Assembly: GCA_005518205.2 (NCBI GenBank)
Contig: RFFC02000023.1
Span: forward strand, 20,031 to 84,030
Source of the DNA: Hormoscilla sp. GUM202
GTDB taxonomy: Bacteria; Cyanobacteriota; Cyanobacteriia; Cyanobacteriales; Desertifilaceae
Length of the DNA: 64,000 nt
Direction: 5' to 3'
Shown here: positions 37,355-45,554 of the stretch, piece after piece
How the letters are laid out: each line of letters opens with the position of its first letter
Numbering within the stretch: position 1 is the first letter of the stretch
Notes under the pieces: generated by a model
Told to the model about the DNA's origin: nothing
The model's input: only the letters and a program-made list of their open reading frames with translations
Database searches by the model: none
Position numbers and translations under genes: made by a program

Positions 37355-38101
37355 TTGGCGGTGGCTCTTCATTCATCCTTAGTCAAATTTTTTCTAAATA
37401 GGTTCCACAAAGTGCTATTTGGAGCTGGTGTATTTTTAATTGTTATGCTAACAGGCTTGAATGTTAAAGATACACCAAATAATGCTGATGCTGTCAGAAA
37501 AAAGCAATATTATCGTTTCGCATTGATAGCTGTAAATAGGATGTCATTTGCGGAGTATAAGGGCTGTTCGTTTTGGAAAAAGAGTGATAATTTAATTCCC
37601 AAGAATTTTGTTCTCGCAGTTATAGCTGTAGAGAACTACGGACGACCTTCTCAAAGACGTTGGTTGGAAGAAATGCTGGCGAAAACAAATTTGCTGTTTA
37701 CAGGGAAAGCACCAGACTATAGCTTAGGAGTAGGACAAATAAAACTGTCCACAGCAAGACTTGTGCTCCAACAAAAAGCCGTGGATGACTCCGAACTACT
37801 AAAAATGGTTTTGAACCCATGTAAAAATATAATGTTAGTGCATGAATATCTAAGTTTGTTAATGAGAAAATTAGGTTTAACTAAGTTTGATAAAGCAGTG
37901 GTGAATGTGATGCTAAAGGAGTACAATGGACAGGAAGAAGGAAATCCAGAAAATTTAACATATCAGGAAGTAGTTTGGGAAGTGTTTTGCGTTTACCAAA
38001 AATTTCCTGTGAGCGCTCAAGACTTATATGACGGGAATCACTCAAAATACAGATCGCCCGATCGCACTCGTTCCGAAAGTATGAATTTCCACTGTAGATA
38101 A
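37355..38101 (+). CDS. Hypothetical protein, possibly lysozyme/transglycosylase-like
   Basis: 248 aa with an N-terminal membrane or signal segment (VLFGAGVFLIVMLTGLNV, about residues 19-36). The middle reads KNFVLAVIAVENYGRPSQRR and later DYSLGVGQIKLSTARLVLQQ, which resembles the Glu...GxxQI spacing of lysozyme-fold hydrolases. That assignment is tentative. The C-terminal 12 residues (RSPDRTRSESMN) lie in a HIP1-like sequence and may not be original. It may form a pair with the membrane protein upstream. Confidence 0.55.
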   Translation: MAVALHSSLVKFFLNRFHKVLFGAGVFLIVMLTGLNVKDTPNNADAVRKKQYYRFALIAVNRMSFAEYKGCSFWKKSDNLIPKNFVLAVIAVENYGRPSQRRWLEEMLAKTNLLFTGKAPDYSLGVGQIKLSTARLVLQQKAVDDSELLKMVLNPCKNIMLVHEYLSLLMRKLGLTKFDKAVVNVMLKEYNGQEEGNPENLTYQEVVWEVFCVYQKFPVSAQDLYDGNHSKYRSPDRTRSESMNFHCR

Positions 38102-38149
38102 GACGTAGGCACCCAAATCGTGACAAACGGAACCACTGAGATTAATAGT

Positions 38150-38371
38150 ATGAACATCACAGCCACCTTGAATGAAATTAAAGCCCTGAGCATTGAAGAT
38201 CGGATTATGCTCGTGCAGGAAATCTGGGATAGTATCGCAGCAGAACAGGTCGGTCCAAAATTGACAGAAGCACTTCGACAGGAACTCGATCGGAGAATAG
38301 CAGATGCAGAAGCTAATCCCAACAATGTCTTAACATGGTCAGAGATTAGATCCTCGGTGAGTAATTGGTAA
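38150..38371 (+). CDS. Putative addiction-module antitoxin (Unstab_antitox type)
   Basis: 73 aa, MNITATLNEIKALSIEDRIM, then LVQEIWDSIAAEQVG and QELDRRIADAEANP, with a C-terminal LTWSEIRS. This matches small antitoxins that accompany RelE/ParE toxins. No RelE-type gene follows; instead a DUF433/DUF5615 pair begins 19 bp later. Its own toxin may have been lost. ATG 38150 is preferred to the upstream start at 38120. Confidence 0.75.
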   Translation: MNITATLNEIKALSIEDRIMLVQEIWDSIAAEQVGPKLTEALRQELDRRIADAEANPNNVLTWSEIRSSVSNW

Positions 38372-38390
38372 ATTTGAGGGAGAAAAATTT

Positions 38391-38723
38391 ATGAATCTGG
38401 TTTTAGAACGTGAAGCACCGCCGCTGCGAGAAGATGAAACAGGAGCCATCCGAGTAGGGAACTCAAGGGTTTTGCTAGAATTAGTGATAATAGCTTTTCA
38501 GGATGGTGCGTCTCCTGAGTCAATCGTACAGCAATACTCAACTTTATCCTTGTCAGATGTTTATGCCACAATTGCCTACTATCTTCGCCATCAAGAAGCT
38601 ATAGAAGCATATCTAGATCGCCGGGAAGAGTTGGCAGAAACGGTGCGTAAAAAGTTGTCAGAAGTTCAACCGGATCTGAGTTTAATTCGTTCGCGGTTGT
38701 TGGCTCAAAAGAAATCCAATTAA
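38391..38723 (+). CDS. DUF433 protein, probable antitoxin
   Basis: 110 aa. The DUF433 helix-turn-helix core is visible: VLLELVIIAFQDGASPESIV, QQYSTLSLSDVYATIAYYLR and HQEAIEAYL. DUF433 proteins are usually paired with a DUF5615 PIN-like toxin, and that gene begins 2 bp after this stop. GAGGGAGAAAAATTT upstream serves as ribosome binding site. Confidence 0.85.
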   Translation: MNLVLEREAPPLREDETGAIRVGNSRVLLELVIIAFQDGASPESIVQQYSTLSLSDVYATIAYYLRHQEAIEAYLDRREELAETVRKKLSEVQPDLSLIRSRLLAQKKSN

Positions 38724-38725
38724 TT

Positions 38726-39076
38726 ATGTTAAAGTTTTTGAGTGATGAGAACTTTAAGGGCCAGATTGTTCGGGGACTTTTTCTCCGCGAAGCCAACCTA
38801 GACTTACTCCGCGTTCAAGATGTTGGCTTGCGGGAGGTAGAAGATCCAGCAATTCTTGACTGGGCAGCAACTAATGATAGAATAGTCTTAACCCACGATC
38901 TGGCAACAATGCCGAACTTTGCTTACAAGCGATTATCGAGAGGAGAAAAAATGTCAGGTTTGTTTGCGATTAATAACCAGATGCCAATTAGACAAGCGAT
39001 CGATGAGTTATTAATACTTGCGAACTGTAGCGAACAAAGAGAGTGGATAGGAGTTGTAATCTATTTACCTCTATGA
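38726..39076 (+). CDS. DUF5615 PIN-like protein, probable toxin
   Basis: 116 aa: MLKFLSDENFKGQIVRGLFL has the conserved LSDENF acidic start, followed by VQDVGLREVEDPAILDWAAT and NDRIVLTHDLATMPNF. The Asp residues in DENF, EDPAIL and THDLATM are those expected of a PIN-like RNase site. It forms a tight pair with the DUF433 gene. Confidence 0.85.
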   Translation: MLKFLSDENFKGQIVRGLFLREANLDLLRVQDVGLREVEDPAILDWAATNDRIVLTHDLATMPNFAYKRLSRGEKMSGLFAINNQMPIRQAIDELLILANCSEQREWIGVVIYLPL

Positions 39077-39226
39077 AAATGGACGGGAGTGCTACAGAAG
39101 CAGAGAATGCATAAATGTAAATAAGATAGGCGGTGTGTGGGCGATCGCCACCTAATTTTTCCCGAAAGGGCGATCGGGATCATCTCTATTTGGTCATTTA
39201 GCCCGCGCAGATCCTATGGGCGAATG

Positions 39227-40420
39227 TCAAGGGGTAGCGAGAATTTTTTTTGCATAGTCGGCGTCAAAAGGTTTTCCCGACCTCAAGACCCCGTAGGCCA
39301 GACACAAGAGCTTATGCATGGCCGCACAAATAATTGCTCGCTTAGCCTTGCCCCTTTCTAGCAGGCGATCGCAAAACGCCTTAATCACCGGGTTAAAACG
39401 TCGTGCTGACATAGCTGGCATATACAATGCCTTACGAAGCTGAGCATTACCGGTCTTACACAGACGTATTTTGCCTCGCACCGAAGAGCCAGAAATCTGC
39501 TGCCTTGGTGTGACTCCAGCATGGGCGGATACTTGACGAACAGTCTCGTAAGTGCCAATCTCTTCCGCTAGCAGTTAGAATCCGTCAGTTCACCTACACC
39601 GGGAATCGACAAGAGCAACTCCTGCTGCTCCTTCAAGTTCTGATGAGTATCAATGAGCTCAGTAAGGAGCTGTTTGATTTGCTCAATCTGCCCATCAAGA
39701 AAAGCAATGTGCTGTTCTAACAACTGCACAACACAATCTTGCTTAATCAAGGAGTTGAGCCGGTTAACTTCAGTCTGGCGTAGATTTTGCACTGACGATT
39801 GGTTGTCGAATCAATGCTTGTAGTTGCCGTACTTCTGGTGGGGATGGACTCCAGGCTGGAGGTTGGTTTTGTTGACAATACTGGGCAATTAGTTGACAGT
39901 CCCCTTTGTCTGTCTTATTGCGAGACAGCTTGCTTTGACCAAAAGCCTTGATGCAAGCGGGGTTGACAATGCTAACAGTGTGTCCTTGTTCATACAACCA
40001 TTCAGCGACAGCTTCGCCATAACGACCGGTTGCCTCTAAGCAACCATGAACTTTGTCCATCCCCTGCTTAGCCAACCACTCACCAAGTTGTTCCATTCCT
40101 TCTGATGTGTTAGAGAAGATTTTGTGCTTTGACTTGCCCTCCAGCAGCAAAGCCACATCGAATTTATCTTTGGCAATGTCAATACCGATTTTTCTGAGGT
40201 TTGTAGTGAGGACTTCCGTCCTCACTACAAACCTCAGTGGGCTGGTAGATTCATATGGCCTCCTTTCCTTGACTGGTGATCTTATCAGCAATTGACTGGT
40301 GATGTTATCAATTGAGACCGGTACAGGGTAGAGATGTGTTACTAGCAACCATCCTTGTAAATACGAGTTCATCTGTGTTACAGAGACTCCAGATCCTATT
40401 CGGTTGTTTAGTGAAAACAC
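39227..40420 (-). pseudogene. IS110-family transposase, frameshifted
   Basis: Three minus-strand pieces in order: IGIDIAKDKFDVALL with the DEDD first Asp, CLEATGRYGEAVAEWLYEQG, NKTDKGDCQLIAQYCQ (40420-39770); LLEQHIAFLDGQIEQIKQLL and LLSIPGVGE (39792-39568); then an IS116/IS110/IS902 end reading VSAHAGVTPRQQISGSSVRG, LRKALYMPAMSARR (to 39227). At least two frameshifts separate them. The 44-bp hairpin also found in htrA lies at 40194-40237, at the start of the coding part. Confidence 0.85.
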
Positions 40421-40589
40421 TAGCGCCGTCGGGGTCTCAATCTGCGCGACAGGTTCAATGATTTCTGGCGGGCTACGGACTTGTCGATGGCTTTCTACCC
40501 TGATGTCCCTTCTCTATTCCAACATACAAGGCGGGCTTTGGAATTGTAGCCGGACCCTTTAGGGTGAGGGCTACGAGCTACGAGAGCTC

Positions 40590-41441
40590 TTACATCCAAC
40601 TGCGAGTCCCAAAATGCAGACAGGAATTAGAGGCGATCTGGGCCGCAGCAGCTAAAGCATCTGTAAAGTTGTGCTGTCCGATATAATGACAGAACGCTCC
40701 GTGAAATATATCACCTGCTCCTAATGTATCAATAGCATTAATTTGCGGTACCTGGATGCTGCCAAAACTGCCAGCATCCAGGTATTGAATGGGATTTTCG
40801 CCCTGGGTGATGGCAATATGGGGAATACCGATGTCAGCAAGATAGGCCATCACCTCTTCCCAATTATGGCATCCAGGAGGAAAAAAGTTAGCAGAACAAA
40901 TGGCATAATCCACAAAGGGCAACAATTCTGCAAACCCTGGCTTCCAACTGCCCCCATCGATCGCCACGGGAATATGGTAAGATTTGGCCATCTGGGCAAG
41001 GTGACAGCCAACAGCCATCTGATGACCGTCAATTAACAGGATGTCAACCCCCTGCAAGAGATCGGGTGCAACTTGGTCGGGCCTGGCCTGGGTTTTGGTC
41101 GCGTTCAGGGAAATTACTGCCCGTTCGCCCCGTTCTTGAGTGACAATAATAGAAGAGACTGGCGGGGGAGACTCTCTGGTGGGTTCTAAATCCCTCACAG
41201 CTACTTCATGACTATCTAGGTCACCTAAGATCGGATTAGTCATGGGATGCTTGCCAACAACAGCAAGTAAAATCGAGTGGTTACCCAGATACCGGAAGGT
41301 AACCGCAGCATTAGTAGCTGGTCCGCCAGCGGCAAAACTATAATCAGCAGCAACAAGTTTCTGGTTAGGATGGGGAACATCCGCCGCGAGGTAGATAAAA
41401 TCCAAAGTTACCAAACCCACAAATAGTCCTTTTCTTGCCAT
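40590..41441 (-). CDS. PfkB-family sugar kinase
   Basis: 283 aa. Family marks are AAGGPATNAAVTFRYLG near residue 36 (first PfkB signature region), IDGGSWKPGF, and the C-terminal catalytic DTLGAGDIFHGAFCHYI with the base Asp (about residue 238). It phosphorylates a sugar or related alcohol; substrate cannot be told. It starts 6 bp from the divergent rsmI, so the two share a very short promoter region. 170 bp on the other side hold no gene. Confidence 0.92.
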   Translation of the reverse strand: MARKGLFVGLVTLDFIYLAADVPHPNQKLVAADYSFAAGGPATNAAVTFRYLGNHSILLAVVGKHPMTNPILGDLDSHEVAVRDLEPTRESPPPVSSIIVTQERGERAVISLNATKTQARPDQVAPDLLQGVDILLIDGHQMAVGCHLAQMAKSYHIPVAIDGGSWKPGFAELLPFVDYAICSANFFPPGCHNWEEVMAYLADIGIPHIAITQGENPIQYLDAGSFGSIQVPQINAIDTLGAGDIFHGAFCHYIGQHNFTDALAAAAQIASNSCLHFGTRSWM

Positions 41442-41447
41442 TATTCA

Positions 41448-42290
41448 ATGCTTTATGTAGTAGGCACGCCAATTGGTAATCGGGAAGATATGACATTCCG
41501 GGCCGTGCGGATCTTGAAAACAGTGCAGGCGATCGCCTCAGAAGACACGCGCCACACGGGCAAGCTATTGCAGCATTATCAGATTACCACACCCCAACTG
41601 AGTTACCACGAACATAACCAGCAGCAGCGCATTCCCAAATTGCTACAGATGCTCAAAGAAGGAAAGGATATCGCCCTGGTCAGTGACGCGGGAATACCAA
41701 CAATATCAGACCCCGGATATGAATTAATTGTCGCCTGTAGGGAGGCTGCAATTCCTGTGGTGCCCATTCCCGGTGCTAATGCAGCAATTACAGCCTTATG
41801 TGCCGCCGGGTTGCCCACCACCAGGTTTGTGTTTGAAGGCTTTTTACCCGCCAAAGTCCAGCAACGCAACTCCCGCCTGGAATCTCTCAAATCAGAATCT
41901 CGGACTATTATATTATATGAGGCTCCCCATCGGATTCAGCAAACCTTGCAAGACCTCCTCGGGGCCCTGGGAGGACACCGCCCCATAGTCTTAGCTAGGG
42001 AGTTGACTAAACTACATGAAGAATTCTGGCTCGGTACCATCCATGAGGCGATCGCCCTAACCCGCGATCGCCAACCCAAAGGAGAACTTACCATCCTCTT
42101 GGCTGGCGCCCAACAGCAAAATCAGGTATTTTCAGAAGAGGTTCTTAAAGCTGAATTAGCAGCATTGATCGCACAGGGAATCTCCCGATCGCAAGCCAGT
42201 CGCCAACTCGCCCAACTCACCAACCTCCCCAGACGTAAAATCTACCAGCTAGCTTTAGCCCTTCCCGATGTTATCTTACCTGATAACTAG
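41448..42290 (+). CDS. rsmI: 16S rRNA (cytidine1402-2'-O)-methyltransferase
   Basis: RsmI methylates the ribose of C1402 in 16S rRNA using SAM. It has the tetrapyrrole-methylase fold marks: LYVVGTPIGNREDMTFRAVR (residues 2-21), IASEDTRHTGKLL, YHEHN, LVSDAGIPTISDPGYELI (about 78-95), PIPGANAAITALCAAGLPT and YEAPHRI. 280 aa is normal. The C-terminal helix-turn-helix (ISRSQASRQLAQLTNLPRRK) is typical. Confidence 0.97.
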   Translation: MLYVVGTPIGNREDMTFRAVRILKTVQAIASEDTRHTGKLLQHYQITTPQLSYHEHNQQQRIPKLLQMLKEGKDIALVSDAGIPTISDPGYELIVACREAAIPVVPIPGANAAITALCAAGLPTTRFVFEGFLPAKVQQRNSRLESLKSESRTIILYEAPHRIQQTLQDLLGALGGHRPIVLARELTKLHEEFWLGTIHEAIALTRDRQPKGELTILLAGAQQQNQVFSEEVLKAELAALIAQGISRSQASRQLAQLTNLPRRKIYQLALALPDVILPDN

Positions 42291-42341
42291 CCTGGCAAGC
42301 ACGAAGCGTGCTTACTACGAACGATTTACAGGGGATTGAAA

Positions 42342-42605
42342 ATGGAAAAAATGAAAATAATTCCGCCAGTATTAATCGCGATCGTCCTGGCCCTGTGGGT
42401 GAGTGCGATCGCCATCCTTTCCGTGCAGAACGCCACCACCATATCATTAAAATTTCTCGTCTTCCAATCAATTCGCCTGCCCCTAGGAGTTATGCTAGGA
42501 TTTACTGTCGGAGTCGGGGTTATTGGAGGTGCGATCGCTCAACCCCTTTCGATCATTCTTAGGGAGACGAATGAGACAGAATACCCCGACTACGAATATG
42601 ACTAA
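42342..42605 (+). CDS. LapA-domain small membrane protein (DUF1049)
   Basis: 87 aa with two hydrophobic helices: IPPVLIAIVLALWVSAIAIL and LGVMLGFTVGVGVIGGAIA, joined by VQNATTISLKFLVFQ, the LapA pattern. ATG 42342 follows CAGGGG. A palindromic AAGCACGAAGCGTGCTT repeat lies between it and rsmI. It overlaps no neighbour and converges with the next gene. Confidence 0.85.
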   Translation: MEKMKIIPPVLIAIVLALWVSAIAILSVQNATTISLKFLVFQSIRLPLGVMLGFTVGVGVIGGAIAQPLSIILRETNETEYPDYEYD

Positions 42606-42622
42606 AAACTGCACATAAGGGG

Positions 42623-43498
42623 CTACAAGGAATAAACCCGATCGTTAATCAGTAGGCGAGTAATGCCCTTAGCTTGCAGATAGGAACTCACCTTTTGCAA
42701 CATTGAGCCATCAGGAACCTTAATGACTCGATGACTGCGTTTGGAAAACCGGCGGGCTACCCGGTGATTCTCAAAAATGGGCAGAGTGGCCGACCCATTT
42801 TCCGACGCTGGGATCTTCCCGAGTTCGCTAAAATCATTCATGGGTCGGGTAATCAACTCCGCCGCCCTGTCTATGACCACATAACAGATTTTCGGCAGTT
42901 CTGCCTCAGACAAGGGCATAATTTGAATCAAAGTTTGGGACTTCTTCCCATTACTAGCCAAATTCAGGGATTGCCTGCCAAATAGCCTGCGATCGGGCGA
43001 TGATTCTTCCTCATCTTCAGAGTAATCCTCATCATCTTCATCATCTTGGTCTTCCAGCAGCAATTCCTCCCCTAGCAATTCCTTGATCGTACTAACTTGG
43101 GCTTGATAACTATCATCATCGATCGCCCCTATCGTTGCATCCACTTCCGACTCAGGAGAAGCTATGGGAGTAATCTGTAAAGGTATTTCCGTCTGAACTA
43201 TCTGGGAGGGGGGAGACTGCGACTCTGGTAAACTAGGAGCTACCGGCTGCGCCATTACCTCCTCAGCCGACTCAAGAGTCGGCTGAGGCTTAGGAGATTG
43301 ACCCTTGCCAGCCGCAACACGCTTTTGCTGAACCAGAATTTCATATTCATCGGCTGGCAAACTGCTTTTGAGCAGGCGGCTAATCGTCGAATTACTGACG
43401 TTATAGCGACTGGCCAAGGTTGAGGTCGTATCTCCCGTTTCTCGATACAGAGCAATGATATCTATTTTTTCTGAGTCTAACAGTTTTCTTGGGGCCAT
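42623..43498 (-). CDS. Conserved cyanobacterial HTH protein with acidic linker
   Basis: 291 aa. The N-terminus is a transposase-like helix-turn-helix: KIDIIALYRETGDTTSTLAS, RYNVSNSTISRLLKSSLP (residues 9-46). A Pro/Gln-rich stretch and a very acidic linker (EDQDDEDDEDYSEDEEE, about 150) follow, then a compact C-terminal domain with PLSEAELPKICYVVIDRAAE and GITRLLINDRVYSL. It is probably a DNA-binding regulator; targets are unknown. The gene is intact and single. Confidence 0.75.
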   Translation of the reverse strand: MAPRKLLDSEKIDIIALYRETGDTTSTLASRYNVSNSTISRLLKSSLPADEYEILVQQKRVAAGKGQSPKPQPTLESAEEVMAQPVAPSLPESQSPPSQIVQTEIPLQITPIASPESEVDATIGAIDDDSYQAQVSTIKELLGEELLLEDQDDEDDEDYSEDEEESSPDRRLFGRQSLNLASNGKKSQTLIQIMPLSEAELPKICYVVIDRAAELITRPMNDFSELGKIPASENGSATLPIFENHRVARRFSKRSHRVIKVPDGSMLQKVSSYLQAKGITRLLINDRVYSL

Positions 43499-43503
43499 GG
43501 GAC

Positions 43504-44489
43504 TTAAGAACGCCGACGGCTGCGGCGAGTGGTGCGGGTTGAAAAATCATATTCTAGAGCAGCACCTATGTCAAACAGGACCGGACTAAATATCCAAAAC
43601 ACTTCTATTAGTCCTCCACTTTCGTAATTAGCGACTTTGTCTAGGGCATACTTAAACCCCATATCTGCTATATAGAGCGAAAATGCCGCCGCTGCGATCA
43701 TCTGCCAGGACTGGGAGAAACGTCCAAAAAGCTAACAGGAGGGTGGCCGCAGCTATGAGCAGCGCTACATCCAGAACTGTATACAGCAGAGTCACCGGTG
43801 CTTCTATCGGTGCTAGTATCTCTTCTAGTTTTAGCACCCAATCTGGAGCTGTTGTTGTTGGCGCGATCGTGCTTGCTAAGTAGTTAGACAAAAATAATTG
43901 CACATAGCCATGGGCGACATGCTCCGGATATGGAGACTAGCGCGAGAGAGTGTGTGAAATTAATTTTGTCCATGTACTTACCTCCACTGTTGCTGGGACG
44001 CTTAAAGACGGCCAGACGGCTATGGCGATCGCCACCACCCCTAGACCCCCGATTATCAGCCACTGAGTCATTTCCAGGTTTATTCGCCGACTCGTCACTG
44101 CCTGGATCATGCTCCAAGATAGACAAATATAGGTAACCAGGTACAATATCTCCTGGGGAGACTGCCGGGTCTTGCTGCCAAACCAACTCCCACAGGCCAA
44201 ACAGCACATCTCCAATAAAGTAGGAAAGCATTCCCAGACCAATTAACACATTCCGTCCGCTGACTATCTGAGGGCTCTGCCAGTTTCTCAAACATAATAG
44301 GGAAGCACCCAGGTAAGCGGAACATTCAAAAATATAGGTAACAGGAGAGTACCAGTCTGGGGGATTAGTGCTATACAGCAGAAAATACACCATGGCCACC
44401 GTTGCCCAAGTAATTCCCACTAGGACGATAACATCAGCTTTTAGAGAGGATTTAGCAATTAATAAATCGCTTTTCGCAGAACTACTCAT
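43504..44489 (-). pseudogene. Multi-helix membrane protein, frameshifted
   Basis: The frame from ATG 44489 reads MSSSAKSDLLIAKSSLKADV with helices VIVLVGITWATVAMVYFLL and NVLIGLGMLSYFIGDVLFGL; after a shift near 44150 it continues LYLVTYICLSWSMIQAV, WLIIGGLGVVAIAIAVWP; then from 43903 LLYTVLDVALLIAAATLLLA; after another shift IAAAAFSLYIADMGFKYALD, and ends RRSRRRS. Compared with the homologous fragment at 44525-44756, five bases are missing at about 43723. It resembles sensor-type membrane domains of cyanobacteria, but no kinase part follows. Function unknown. Confidence 0.65.
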
Positions 44490-44524
44490 AGTATGCTACT
44501 AATTTAATCCATATCTGATTTACA

Positions 44525-44756
44525 TTAAGAGCGCCGACGGCGGTTGACAGCATAGTTAAACCCCATATCCGCTATGTATAGCGAGATGGCTGCTGCTGCA
44601 ATCATCCGCCAGGACTGAGAGAAACGTCCTCCCCAAAAAGCTAACAGTAGGGTTACCGCAGCAATCAGCAGCGCTACATCCAAAACCGTATAAATTAGAG
44701 TCACCGGTCCCTCAAGGGTTGCTACGGTGTTTTCTAGTTTCACCACCCAACCCGGA
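44525..44756 (-). pseudogene. Second copy of the membrane protein's C-terminal part
   Basis: Minus frame reads PGWVVKLENTVATLEGPVTL, IYTVLDVALLIAAVTLLLAF and IAAAAISLYIADMGFNYAVN, ending RRRRS. It repeats the last 75 residues of the neighbouring gene, so a partial tandem duplication is likely. The Ala/Ile-rich continuation up to 45253 is only the antisense of the Gly-rich gene. Confidence 0.65.
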
Positions 44757-44875
44757 GCTGGCGACTGCTCTCCTCTCCGATCTCGCTGCGCTCGATCTCC
44801 GGGATGCGCTGGGGTCTGCGCCACCTGTTCAGCAGCCCGACTGTTGGCCAGCCAGCGGTTAGTTCCCGGATTAAA

Positions 44876-45364
44876 GTGCATAAAATTGAGCTGCAAAATG
44901 GAGCCTCTCAACTGCTGGTCTATACCCGTGGCGGCGATGGCGGCGAAGGCGGCGATGGCGGCGATGGCGGCGATGGCGGCGATGGCGGCAAGGGCGGCAA
45001 GGCAGCCACTTGCGGTTGTCTTGGTTGCGGAGCTGGCCGTGGCGGCAATGGCGGTGATGGCGGCCATGGCGGCGATGGCGGCGATGGCGGCAATGGCGGT
45101 CGGGCTATGGATACCATAGTTGAGATCGGACAAGGCTACAGGGATAAAGTAGATGGACGAAGCGACGCTAGCATCGCCGGTGTAGGCGGACAGGCTGGCG
45201 GTGCTGGCGGTCCGGGCAGCGCCGGTCAGGGAGGCGACAAAGATGGCAAACATACTACCTCAGGAGAGCCTGGCAATCCTGGCAAAGCTGGGAATCCTGG
45301 TGAACCGGGCAGTCGCGGCGCCCAGGGAGGTTCTGCGGGTCGAGTAGAAATCCGAGAATTCTAA
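44876..45364 (+). CDS. Glycine-rich, collagen-like protein
   Basis: Start GTG at 44876 (MHKIELQNGASQLLVYTRGG) is proposed; the frame extends to ATG 44804 but that part overlaps the truncated membrane gene. Residues 20-75 are GGDGG/GGNGG runs, interrupted by CGCLGCGAG with three Cys, and residues 115-155 carry collagen-type GXY triplets (GEPGNPGKAGNPGEPGSRGA). No signal peptide. It lies 190 bp upstream of the SpvB-like gene in the same direction. It may be a surface or filament protein; function is not known. The minus strand reading is Ala/Ile-rich and is rejected. Confidence 0.65.
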   Translation: MHKIELQNGASQLLVYTRGGDGGEGGDGGDGGDGGDGGKGGKAATCGCLGCGAGRGGNGGDGGHGGDGGDGGNGGRAMDTIVEIGQGYRDKVDGRSDASIAGVGGQAGGAGGPGSAGQGGDKDGKHTTSGEPGNPGKAGNPGEPGSRGAQGGSAGRVEIREF

Positions 45365-45554
45365 AAGCTGCACGGGCGACTCGCCCCAAGCTAAGCAATA
45401 CGGCATATAGCAATACGCATGTTTGGTTAGGGCAAATGTAGGGGCGATTTCGCGCTCTCGCCCCTACAACCCCCTTGTCCTAATCTTAATCCGTAGTGCA
45501 ATAAAAGGGGCGACACGGGTCGCCCCTTGTGAGTCAATCTTTCGGAAAATCGCT
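45365..45554. repeat. Two palindromes before the SpvB-like gene
   Basis: GTAGGGGCGA...TCGCCCCTAC (45439-45466) and GGGGCGACACGGGTCGCCCC (45508-45527) form hairpins. They resemble dispersed repeats seen elsewhere in this DNA and may also end transcription of the Gly-rich gene. Confidence 0.6.

Noticed and set aside
44525..45253. Minus-strand Ala/Ile-rich ORF of 242 aa
   Set aside because: Only the last 75 residues have homology (to the membrane protein); the Ala/Ile run is the antisense of the GGDGG repeats.
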